DNA of 5,505 nucleotides. Source: a bacterium. GTDB lineage: Bacteria; Spirochaetota; Spirochaetia; Treponematales; Rectinemataceae. Both the position numbers and the translations under genes were made by a program. Below the pieces are notes generated by a model. The model worked only from the letters and a program-made list of their open reading frames with translations. It was not told the origin of the DNA and did no database searches. How positions within the stretch are numbered: the stretch's first letter is position 1; the number at the start of each line of letters is the position of its first letter. Of the stretch, positions 1 to 5,505 are shown piece after piece. Location: NCBI GenBank assembly GCA_021813065.1, contig JAKALZ010000142.1:1-5505 (forward strand), written 5' to 3'.

Positions 1-81
1 TTTGAGCGTGCGAACGGTGAGCTCCGCGTCGAGGGGATTATCCTCAACCAGGAGTACTTCGACGCTATCAAGGCTCTCCAT
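1..81 (-). CDS. Response regulator receiver protein, CheY/Rcp1-like (C-terminal part beyond window)
   Basis: Only the first 27 codons are in the window, beginning at ATG 81-79 and running off the left edge. They encode the first beta strand and helix of a receiver domain: a hydrophobic strand (VEVLLV), then the acidic pair E13-D14 followed by N-P (VEDNP), which forms the Mg2+ pocket of CheY-like domains, then LDAELTVRTLK. The phosphorylated aspartate, expected near residue 60-70, is not visible. The VEDNPLDAELT style is typical of the small single-domain Rcp1-type receivers that follow GAF or phytochrome-like histidine kinases, so a stand-alone receiver of about 140-150 residues is likely, but an added output domain cannot be excluded. 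The start overlaps the kinase gene's end by 14 bases and has a strong Shine-Dalgarno site, so the two are probably made together. The expected role is to accept phosphate from the kinase encoded just upstream. Confidence 0.86.
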   Translation of the reverse strand, partial: MESLDSVEVLLVEDNPLDAELTVRTLK

Positions 82-1384
82 TGTTCGCCTCCTTAGATAG
101 GGTAAAATAGAATGTCGCGCCATGTCCAGGTTGGGCCTCAGCCCAGATTCGGCCGCCGTGTCGAGCGATGATGCGCTGCACGATCGCCAGTCCGACGCCG
201 GTTCCCTCGAATTCTTTCTGTGAGTGAAGTCGCTGGAATACGCCAAAGAGTTTATCCGCGTAACGCATGTCGAATCCTGCTCCATTGTCCGAGATTTGAT
301 ATACCGTGGGGCCGCTACTCCTTGCAGCACCGATGGAAATTGCTGGGTGTTCGATCTTGGATGAGAACTTGACCGCGTTGTTGATGAGGTTGCTCCACAC
401 CTGGCGTATGAGCGCGGAATCTCCGAAGGCTGGCGGAATATCAGTCACTGTGAAATCGATACGGGCTCGGATCGATTCAGGAATGAGTTCATTGAATATG
501 CCTAACGCCATCGCGCGCATATCGATCATCGACTTTTCGATAATCGCTTTGCCTGTCCTCGAGAAGCTGAGGAGGTCATCGATAAGCTGGCCCATCTTGC
601 GCGCGCTTCCGCTTATGATGGAGCACACTCGCAGACCTTCGGCACCCAGTGTGGCGCTAAAATCCTCCATGAGAATCCGCACATAGCCATCGATCGCTCT
701 GAGCGGCGCGCGAAGATCATGGGAAACGGAATAGGAGAAGGACTCGAGCTCCTTATTGGATGCTTCGAGCTCAGCGGTTCTGAGTTGCACCCGACGCTCC
801 AGATTCTGCACCAGCGATACCTTTTCCATCGTGATTGCTGCCGAATCCGCCAGGCTCTCAAGAAGCCGCAGTTCTTGTTCGGTTACTATGTGCGGGGTGC
901 TCCAGTAACTGCCGATCGCGCCGATTGGGTCGGACTGGTTGATGGGTATCATCACAAGGCTTTTAACAAAGGTGGGCTTATACAGATCCGCGGGAATGCG
1001 GCTGTCGGCGTAGATTTCAGGGATAACAGCGGAAGTCTTGTTCCGCATCACCCATCCGCTAATGCAGGAGTCGAGCGGAAATTTCTTTCCCTTCCAGAGC
1101 GGGGCAATAGTGTCCTCATCGATATATGCGCTGAAATCGCCTTCGCGAAGCACGATAGTCGCGCCCTCGGACTGGACAAGCTCATGCGCCGAGGTGACTA
1201 CGATGTGATGAATTTCGTTGAGCGTGCGAGCTTGTGCCATACCCTTGATGGCGGCAATGAGCTGCTCGAGCTTCGACTGGGAACGCCGCAAGGCTTCCTC
1301 GGTGATCATTTGATCTTCAATCAGACTGAGGAGCGCATGACGAGCTTGGATCTCTTCTGTGGAGTAGTGGGGTGTTTCACGCAT
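68..1384 (-). CDS. Soluble GAF-domain sensor histidine kinase
   Basis: This 438-residue protein has no membrane segment, so it should be cytoplasmic. It has a short N-terminal helix (about 10-48), a GAF domain (about 50-190, with FPLDSCISGWV at 102-112 and FVKSLVMIPI at 139-148), a coiled linker (190-215), a HisKA domain with phospho-acceptor His222 in SHDLRAPLRA, and a complete HATPase_c domain. In the ATPase the N box is NLINNAVKF (332-340), the G1 box DNGAGF (366-371), the F region LFGVFQRLH (379-387) and the G2 box GTGVGLA (394-400). All catalytic motifs are intact. It should autophosphorylate His222 and pass phosphate to the receiver encoded immediately downstream. The start at ATG 1384 overlaps the end of the 5TM-PAS-PAS sensor gene by 8 bases and has a good Shine-Dalgarno site. 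An in-frame TAG at 1399-1397 lies just five codons upstream, so no longer N-terminus is possible. The GAF ligand is unknown. The domains resemble phytochrome-like kinases, but I see no support for bilin binding. Confidence 0.95.
   Translation of the reverse strand: MRETPHYSTEEIQARHALLSLIEDQMITEEALRRSQSKLEQLIAAIKGMAQARTLNEIHHIVVTSAHELVQSEGATIVLREGDFSAYIDEDTIAPLWKGKKFPLDSCISGWVMRNKTSAVIPEIYADSRIPADLYKPTFVKSLVMIPINQSDPIGAIGSYWSTPHIVTEQELRLLESLADSAAITMEKVSLVQNLERRVQLRTAELEASNKELESFSYSVSHDLRAPLRAIDGYVRILMEDFSATLGAEGLRVCSIISGSARKMGQLIDDLLSFSRTGKAIIEKSMIDMRAMALGIFNELIPESIRARIDFTVTDIPPAFGDSALIRQVWSNLINNAVKFSSKIEHPAISIGAARSSGPTVYQISDNGAGFDMRYADKLFGVFQRLHSQKEFEGTGVGLAIVQRIIARHGGRIWAEAQPGHGATFYFTLSKEANNGEP
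88..94 (-). promoter_or_regulatory. Ribosome binding site for the response regulator
   Basis: The minus strand reads AAGGAGG followed by six bases (CGAACA minus its shared G boundary, i.e. positions 87-82) and then ATG at 81-79. It is a near-perfect Shine-Dalgarno site lying inside the last codons of the kinase gene. It supports ATG 81 as the true start despite the 14-base overlap. Confidence 0.8.
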
Positions 1385-2870
1385 CCTGTGCTCCTTCTAT
1401 GTGCTCTCCTTTGTAGCGTTGCGGCAATCCGGCTTCTTTGAGAAGCGCGTTCGCTTCACGCTTGAGACCGATGATCCGCTCCTCGCGATTGAGGGTAATT
1501 GTATGCCAGCGCTTGAGCTCGTTCATCTGACTCGCAATCTCATCCATCGCTCGCGCATGTTCGGTCATATCCGCGATAATGGCCAAGAAAACCGGTGCTT
1601 CTCCTCCCTTGTACAGAGAGAGGCGCACTTCGACAGGATACGTGGTTCTATCGGCGCGCGTATGTGTGGCTTGAAATACGATATTGGATTTCTCGCCTGA
1701 ACGGAGCTGCCGTATATATTCCATGAATTCCGATACGGGCAAGTCGTGTTTGAGATCCATCGGCGTGAGTTCACGCATCTGCTCCATGGTGTAGCCGAGG
1801 TTGCGAAGCGCTCCTTGGCTGGCGTAGGTGAAGTGCAGCGCAGCGTCGTCAAAGGTGTACACTTCGTTGAATGATTCATCGATCGCCTCGTACAGCAAGA
1901 GCCGCTCACGAAGCGCGTGTTCGCGATCGGTCACATCGTGGATAATCTCGTGGAGCAGGATTCTGCCATCGAAACGTAAGCTCGCGGAGTAGATCTCGAC
2001 ATCGCGCATTTCGCCCGCGGCGTCCCGGTGGCGCAGCGTGAAGTAGCCATGGTTCGCGGCGAGCATGCGCTGGAGCACTTCTTGCGCTTCTTCCTGGTTC
2101 AAGGTGTTGATCTGCGTAATTTTCATCTGCCGCAGTGTTTGGCGCGAATAACCGTAGAAGGATGCCGCCGCGAGGTTCGCGTCCACGATTCGCCCATCCT
2201 CTGGGTCGATGAGGAGCATCATCGCGGTGTTGTTCTCGAACATCATGCGGTACCGAAGCTCGCTCGCGTTGAGGCTCGCGTGCTCATCCTGGCTCTTTTG
2301 GAGAAAGAGAAAAATCAAGGATATCGCGAGGAAAGTAAGGGGAAAGAGTATTAGAATCGTCGGGGCGATGATGGGGATAATCTCGTACCCCAAACGATTG
2401 GGAAGAAATAGATTGATCGCCAGCTGAATGCCGTGGATCGCGAGGGCGAGCGCGAGCAGCCATGGCACGGTGAACGTGAGCCTTTTGGCCTTTACGAGCT
2501 CGTGAAAGACAGTCCCGAGAGTCGCGGCTTCCACAATCGCGACGATGCCCAAGAGGGCGCCTTGCCCTCCCAGAAGGAGGCGCGTGCCAGCGCACATGAC
2601 CGCGGCTATAGACGCGACGAGAGGGCCTCCGAATGCTCCCGCGATGCCAAGCACGATCGTGCGTCCATCGAAGAATATGCCGGGCATGAGATCGTGAGTG
2701 TCAAGCATCGAGAGAATACCGACAATCCCGAAGAGCAGGCCGGAGAGCGTGGAGAACACCTGTTTGGAGGCGAAACGCACATAAATCCTTTCGTGGAGAT
2801 ACTGGTAAACCACGAGCATGACGAGGATGAGCGCGAGATTATTGACCATCATCAGGAACACGGAGCGCAC
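1377..2870 (-). CDS. Membrane sensor: 5TMR_LYT receptor with two PAS domains, no kinase
   Basis: This protein of up to 497 residues detects a signal but has no catalytic domain. Residues about 8-190 form a LytS-type 5TM receptor module of five to six hydrophobic helices. Family hallmarks are GLLFGIVGILSML (44-56), the FDGR motif ending in Arg70, GIAGAFGGP (75-83), Arg97 in AGTR, and GGQGALLG (101-108). Two cytoplasmic PAS domains follow, at about 203-318 (MMFENNTAMMLLID, ending HDVTDREHA) and about 325-440 (ending IADMTEHAR). A charged helical tail (about 441-486, with ELKRW, LNREERI and GLKREANALL) completes it. HisKA and HATPase motifs are absent, and the next gene supplies the kinase, so this is probably the membrane-bound input half of a split receptor. 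Related 5TM domains in LytS and BtsS respond to membrane state or pyruvate; the ligand here is unknown. The start is uncertain: GTG 2870 gives the longest form, but a GGGGG run abuts it with no spacing. ATG 2852 or 2849 would remove only six or seven residues and keep TM1. Confidence 0.93.
   Translation of the reverse strand: MRSVFLMMVNNLALILVMLVVYQYLHERIYVRFASKQVFSTLSGLLFGIVGILSMLDTHDLMPGIFFDGRTIVLGIAGAFGGPLVASIAAVMCAGTRLLLGGQGALLGIVAIVEAATLGTVFHELVKAKRLTFTVPWLLALALAIHGIQLAINLFLPNRLGYEIIPIIAPTILILFPLTFLAISLIFLFLQKSQDEHASLNASELRYRMMFENNTAMMLLIDPEDGRIVDANLAAASFYGYSRQTLRQMKITQINTLNQEEAQEVLQRMLAANHGYFTLRHRDAAGEMRDVEIYSASLRFDGRILLHEIIHDVTDREHALRERLLLYEAIDESFNEVYTFDDAALHFTYASQGALRNLGYTMEQMRELTPMDLKHDLPVSEFMEYIRQLRSGEKSNIVFQATHTRADRTTYPVEVRLSLYKGGEAPVFLAIIADMTEHARAMDEIASQMNELKRWHTITLNREERIIGLKREANALLKEAGLPQRYKGEHIEGAQDA
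1391..1396 (-). promoter_or_regulatory. Ribosome binding site for the histidine kinase
   Basis: The minus strand reads AAGGAG, then six bases, then ATG at 1384-1382. The site lies within the last codons of the upstream sensor gene and fixes the kinase start. With the ATGCGTGA start/stop overlap it suggests translational coupling between sensor and kinase. Confidence 0.8.
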
Positions 2871-2945
2871 CCCCAGTTGCGGGCATTATATACAAATATA
2901 TATTTTTTGCATTCACATGAGAAAGTCAATAGTCTCGTCAGCGAG
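2871..2945. other. AT-rich intergenic region between the ABC importer and the signalling operon
   Basis: This is the only non-coding gap in the window. The part from about 2884 to 2913 is almost entirely A and T, in sharp contrast to the GC-rich genes around it. It contains the perfect 12-base palindrome AAATATATATTT (2894-2905), which lies between the candidate -10 and where a -35 would sit, plus a run of six A's on the minus strand. Just after the permease stop is a very short inverted repeat, CTCG-CTGA-CGAG (2945-2934), with a 4-bp stem and no following U-tract. It is too weak to call a terminator, so read-through from the transporter into the sensor operon is possible. No small ORF with a ribosome site is seen. 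Confidence 0.6.
2885..2890 (-). promoter_or_regulatory. Candidate -10 element for the sensor-kinase-regulator operon
   Basis: The minus strand has an exact TATAAT here, pointing at the sensor gene. Transcription would begin near 2878, leaving a leader of about 8 bases to GTG 2870 or about 26 bases to ATG 2852, which slightly favours the ATG. At 17-base spacing the -35 position (2913-2908) reads AATGCA, which is poor. A good TTGACT exists at 2929-2924, but it lies 33 bases from TATAAT and is too far to pair with it. This could be a weak or activator-dependent sigma-70 promoter, or a chance match in an AT-rich stretch. Confidence 0.45.
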
Positions 2946-4595
2946 TTAGAACGTTATCTCCTTCGACTTCGACACCTTCATGAAAATGAGAAGCGATACG
3001 ATGGTGAGCGCCGTGAGCACGGTGGCGAGGGCCGCCGCGTAGCCGTAGTTGCCGCGCGTCACGAAGGTGTACACCGCCAGGGTCAGCGTTACGGTCCGCG
3101 AGTTGTAGAGGATGATGGCCGTCGACAGCTCGGTGATGATCATGACCCAGCTCAGGATGGCGCCCGAGATGATGCCGTTGGACATCATGGGCACGGTGAC
3201 GGCGAAGAAGGTTTTCATTTTCGACGCGCCGAGGCTGATGGCCGCTTCCTCCGTGGTGAGGGGTATCTGCTGGAGTATCGCGACGGAAGAGCGGATCGTG
3301 TAGGGCAGACGGCGGATGCAGAGCGCGATGACCATGATGGTGATGGTGCCGGTCAACACGAAGGGTTTGCTGTTAAACGCCATGACGAGGGCAATGCCGA
3401 CCACCGAGCCTGGGATGATGTAGGGCAGCATCGACATGGTATCGATAGTCTGGGTGATGATGTTGCCGCGCCGCACCACAAAGTACGCGATGAGGATCGC
3501 GAAGAATACCACGAAGATGAGCGCGATGCCGCCGATGATGAAGGTATTGGGAATCGACTCGCCGAGGCGCTGGATGGCTGTCTTGTAGCTGCTGAACGAG
3601 TAGCCGGGCTTGAAGAGCTTGCCTGAGGTGTTCTGGAAGGATTGGTACACAATGTAAAGCTGGGGAAGGAACGCGAGTCCGACCACGAGGTAGGTATAGA
3701 GGTGCATGAAGAATCCGCCAAGACCGCGCGCGGGCTTGCGCTCGATAGGGTGGAGGGCGTTCATCGTGAAGGCGAAGCGGTTCGAGAGCCACTTTTGGAT
3801 AATGAAGATAAGCGCGGTGATGATGATGGCGATGACGCTGATCGCCGCGGCGAAGTTGTAGTTCGAGCCTGTCTCGCTGAGGAACTGCGCGTAAATTTCG
3901 ACCGGGAAGACGCGGTAGCCCTCGCCGATGAGGAGGGGCGTGCCGAAGTCCGCGAAGGCCCTCATGAACACGAGGAGGGACGCCGCGAGAATAGTGGGCA
4001 TGCAGAGGGGAATGATTACCTTGAAAAAGCGCGGCACGCCGCTACAGCCGAGATTGTCGGAAGCTTCGAGCAGCGAGTTGTCGATGTTCTTCAGCGCTCC
4101 GGACACATACAGGAATACGAGCGGATAGAGCTGCAGCGTCAGCACGAGCACGATGCCGTTGAAACCGTAGATATTCGGAATCGTGATGCCGAAAGTCGAC
4201 TTGAGAAACACGGTTACGATGCCCATGCGGCCGAGGAGCTGTATCCACGCGTAGGCGCCGATGAAGGGCGCGGACATCGAGCAGAGGATGATCAGCACCT
4301 GGATGACCGTTTTGCCCTTGATCTCGTAGAGATTGTAAAAATACGCGAGCGGAACGCCGATGATCAGCGACAGGAATGTCGTGGCGATCGTCACGTTGAA
4401 GCTGTGGATGAGGGTCTGCGAGTAATACTTCATGCTGAAGAATTTCGTGAACCACTCCATACTGAAGCTTCCGCTCTCTCCGACGACGGAATTCCGCAGC
4501 ACGATGAACATCGGGTAGATCAGAAAGAGGGTGTAGGCGATAAAAATCGTCAGATAGATGACAGCCCACACATCGAAGAGTTTTTTTCGCGCCAT
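2946..4595 (-). CDS. Iron(III)-type ABC transporter permease, fused double-domain (FbpB-like)
   Basis: This 549-residue inner-membrane protein carries two homologous permease halves (BPD_transp_1), each with about six hydrophobic helices. In half 1, TM1 lies near 10-33 and the coupling EAA loop at 177-197 (EASDNLG...FFKVIIP). A basic, proline-containing linker near 281-292 follows. In half 2, TM segments begin near 298 and the EAA loop is at 450-469 (EAAISLGAS...FFAVTVP). Double-length permeases with two EAA loops are typical of the FbpB/SfuB ferric-iron family and some phosphonate or polyamine relatives, so ferric iron is the best guess. The first EAA loop has Ser in place of the second Ala, a common variation. 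I chose ATG 4595 (MARKKLFDVW) because a GAGG site lies 6 bases upstream and the ATPase gene stops one base before it. An in-frame ATG at 4673 would add 26 non-membrane residues overlapping the ATPase gene and looks spurious. It should form the channel for the ATPase encoded upstream. Confidence 0.94.
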   Translation of the reverse strand: MARKKLFDVWAVIYLTIFIAYTLFLIYPMFIVLRNSVVGESGSFSMEWFTKFFSMKYYSQTLIHSFNVTIATTFLSLIIGVPLAYFYNLYEIKGKTVIQVLIILCSMSAPFIGAYAWIQLLGRMGIVTVFLKSTFGITIPNIYGFNGIVLVLTLQLYPLVFLYVSGALKNIDNSLLEASDNLGCSGVPRFFKVIIPLCMPTILAASLLVFMRAFADFGTPLLIGEGYRVFPVEIYAQFLSETGSNYNFAAAISVIAIIITALIFIIQKWLSNRFAFTMNALHPIERKPARGLGGFFMHLYTYLVVGLAFLPQLYIVYQSFQNTSGKLFKPGYSFSSYKTAIQRLGESIPNTFIIGGIALIFVVFFAILIAYFVVRRGNIITQTIDTMSMLPYIIPGSVVGIALVMAFNSKPFVLTGTITIMVIALCIRRLPYTIRSSVAILQQIPLTTEEAAISLGASKMKTFFAVTVPMMSNGIISGAILSWVMIITELSTAIILYNSRTVTLTLAVYTFVTRGNYGYAAALATVLTALTIVSLLIFMKVSKSKEITF

Positions 4596-4596
4596 A

Positions 4597-5505
4597 TCAC
4601 GCCTCGCTGTAGGCTTCGGCGTCGTTGTGCACACCTTCGAGGATGTTGCGGCTCCCATCCCCGGTGAACACATTGATCTTTTCTGCTTTGACGCCGAGGA
4701 AAACCCGGCTCTTCTCCGGAATGATCTCGTCGATCTTCGACTCCTGGACGATCTCGAGCTGTTGGCCCGACTCGAGGTGGATGAAATAGTGCGTGTTGAG
4801 CCCGAGGAAGACGCTCGAGTCGATCGTGCCCTTCAGGCTGTTCTCCTCATCGCCCGTGATCACGAACTCTTCCGGGCGGATCGAGACGATGACCTTCTGG
4901 CTCTTTAGGTGCTCAGACTTCACTCTGTTGAGCGAAAGCCTGAATCCGTCTTTGAAGGTGATCAGCATCTGGCCGCGTTCAACGGTGGCCTCGGCGTCGA
5001 GGAGGTTTGTGCGCCCGATGAAGCTCGACACGAAGAGATTGGCCGGCCGCTGGTAGATGTCCTTGGGCGCGCCGATGTGCTGTATCACCCCGTCCTTCAT
5101 GACGGCGATGCGGTCCGAGATGGCCATGGCCTCTTCCTGGTCGTGAGTTACGTAGACCGTGGTGATGCCCACGCGGTTCTGGATCTCTTTGATCGTCTGG
5201 CGCATCTCGACGCGCAGCTTGGCGTCGAGGTTGGAGAGCGGCTCGTCCATGAGGAGCACATCGGGCGAGACCACGAGTGCGCGCGCGAGGGCGACGCGCT
5301 GCTGCTGGCCGCCGGAGAGTCTGTCGGGCATGCGGTCCTTGAACTGGTCGATCTTCATGAGATCGAGAAATTTGAGCGTTTCGGATTCGATCTTGTCCTT
5401 CGGATACTTTCGGTTCTTGAGGCCGAAGGCGACATTGTTCTTCACCGAGAGGTGGGGAAAGATGGCGTAGTTCTGGAACACGATGCCGATGTTGCGCTTA
5501 GCGGG
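4597..5505 (-). CDS. ABC importer ATP-binding protein, FbpC/PotA/CysA-like (N-terminus beyond window)
   Basis: The visible 302 residues continue in frame to the right edge; the first ones read PAKRNIGIVFQNYAIFPHL. About 70 N-terminal residues, including the Walker A loop, are expected outside the window, so the GTG at 5481 is an internal valine and not the start. Visible ATPase parts, in order, are the Q loop (FQNYAIFPHL), the ABC signature LSGGQQQR (LSGGQ at 5319-5305), Walker B VLLMDEP, the D loop SNLD and the H-loop VTHDQEEA. After the nucleotide-binding domain come a QRPANLFVSSFIG segment, typical of this family, and a C-terminal TOBE domain (about the last 100 residues, with SIRPEEFVI and VFLGLNTHYF). 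The protein ends with a short extra tail after KINVF. It powers import through the permease encoded one base downstream. The family covers ferric iron, polyamines, sulfate and 2-aminoethylphosphonate; the fused permease favours iron or phosphonate. All motifs in view are intact. Confidence 0.95.
   Translation of the reverse strand, partial: PAKRNIGIVFQNYAIFPHLSVKNNVAFGLKNRKYPKDKIESETLKFLDLMKIDQFKDRMPDRLSGGQQQRVALARALVVSPDVLLMDEPLSNLDAKLRVEMRQTIKEIQNRVGITTVYVTHDQEEAMAISDRIAVMKDGVIQHIGAPKDIYQRPANLFVSSFIGRTNLLDAEATVERGQMLITFKDGFRLSLNRVKSEHLKSQKVIVSIRPEEFVITGDEENSLKGTIDSSVFLGLNTHYFIHLESGQQLEIVQESKIDEIIPEKSRVFLGVKAEKINVFTGDGSRNILEGVHNDAEAYSEA
4602..4605 (-). promoter_or_regulatory. Ribosome binding site deciding the permease start
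   Basis: The minus strand reads GAGG, six bases, then ATG at 4595-4593. The site sits in the last codons of the ATPase gene, whose TGA (4599-4597) is separated from the ATG by one base. This favours the shorter, coupled start over the in-frame ATG at 4673. Confidence 0.65.

Noticed and set aside
1377..1399. Programmed frameshift fusing the sensor to the kinase
   Set aside because: The window open in both frames is under 20 bases and contains no obvious slippery run. A strong Shine-Dalgarno site and ATG explain independent kinase initiation.
719..1441. Plus-strand open frame of 240 codons
   Set aside because: It is fully opposite the histidine kinase's GAF and HisKA region and has no recognisable domain. 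The kinase motifs on the other strand are unambiguous.
2924..2929. TTGACT as the -35 of the sensor promoter
   Set aside because: It is 33 bases from TATAAT, and the hexamers at 17 or 18 bases (AAAATA, AAATAT) are poor -10 matches.
2934..2945. Hairpin after the permease stop as a rho-independent terminator
   Set aside because: The stem is only 4 bp with a 4-base loop and no U-tract follows directly. The A run on the minus strand is the wrong base for a terminator of this transcript.
2433..3626. Long plus-strand open frame of 397 codons
   Set aside because: It lies opposite the sensor and permease genes and spans the AT-rich gap. Its product is an implausible low-complexity chain rich in Asp, Glu, His and Arg, typical of the antisense of GC-rich membrane-protein codons.
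3642..4667. Long plus-strand open frame of 341 codons
   Set aside because: It is antisense to the permease, with a highly charged, domain-free product. The minus-strand frame has clear transmembrane helices and two EAA loops.
4596..4673. 26-residue N-terminal extension of the permease from ATG 4673
   Set aside because: It would overlap the ATPase gene by 77 bases and encodes a non-membrane segment unlike the family. The ATG at 4595 has a spaced GAGG and sits one base after the ATPase stop.

Overview
The window is almost fully coding, and every gene I can support lies on the minus strand, so the text below reads from the right end to the left. The base composition is moderately GC-rich. Strong Shine-Dalgarno sites and several start/stop overlaps point to a bacterium with compact operons. 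The lineage cannot be fixed from this sequence. The sensor/kinase/receiver style is common in environmental diderm bacteria (for example spirochaetes and deltaproteobacteria), but that is only an impression.

Region 1 (5505 to 2946) is part of an ABC importer operon. It holds a 5'-truncated ATPase of the Fe(3+)/polyamine/phosphonate type (CysA/FbpC/PotA-like, with a C-terminal TOBE domain). One base later comes a 549-residue double-length permease of the FbpB type. The two genes together form the membrane and motor parts of an importer. The solute-binding protein is not in view. Ferric iron is the most likely substrate by family, but it is not proven.

Region 2 (2945 to 2871) is the only real intergenic stretch, about 75 bases. 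It is strikingly AT-rich and holds a perfect TATAAT hexamer directed at the next gene, a 12-base AT palindrome beside it and a very weak hairpin. No convincing terminator follows the permease.

Region 3 (2870 to 1) is a three-gene signalling operon whose reading frames overlap. It consists of a membrane sensor with a LytS-type 5TM receptor domain and two PAS domains but no kinase; a soluble GAF histidine kinase that overlaps it by 8 bases; and the first 27 codons of a CheY/Rcp1-like response regulator that overlaps the kinase by 14 bases. The likely flow is: ligand or membrane signal to the 5TM-PAS-PAS protein, then to the soluble kinase by protein contact, then phosphotransfer to the receiver.

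The most interesting point is that the transmembrane sensor and the kinase are separate, translationally coupled proteins. The sensor ends in a distinctive charged helical tail that looks like a docking or signal-transfer module. I see no RNA genes, mobile elements or CRISPR, and no fully novel system.
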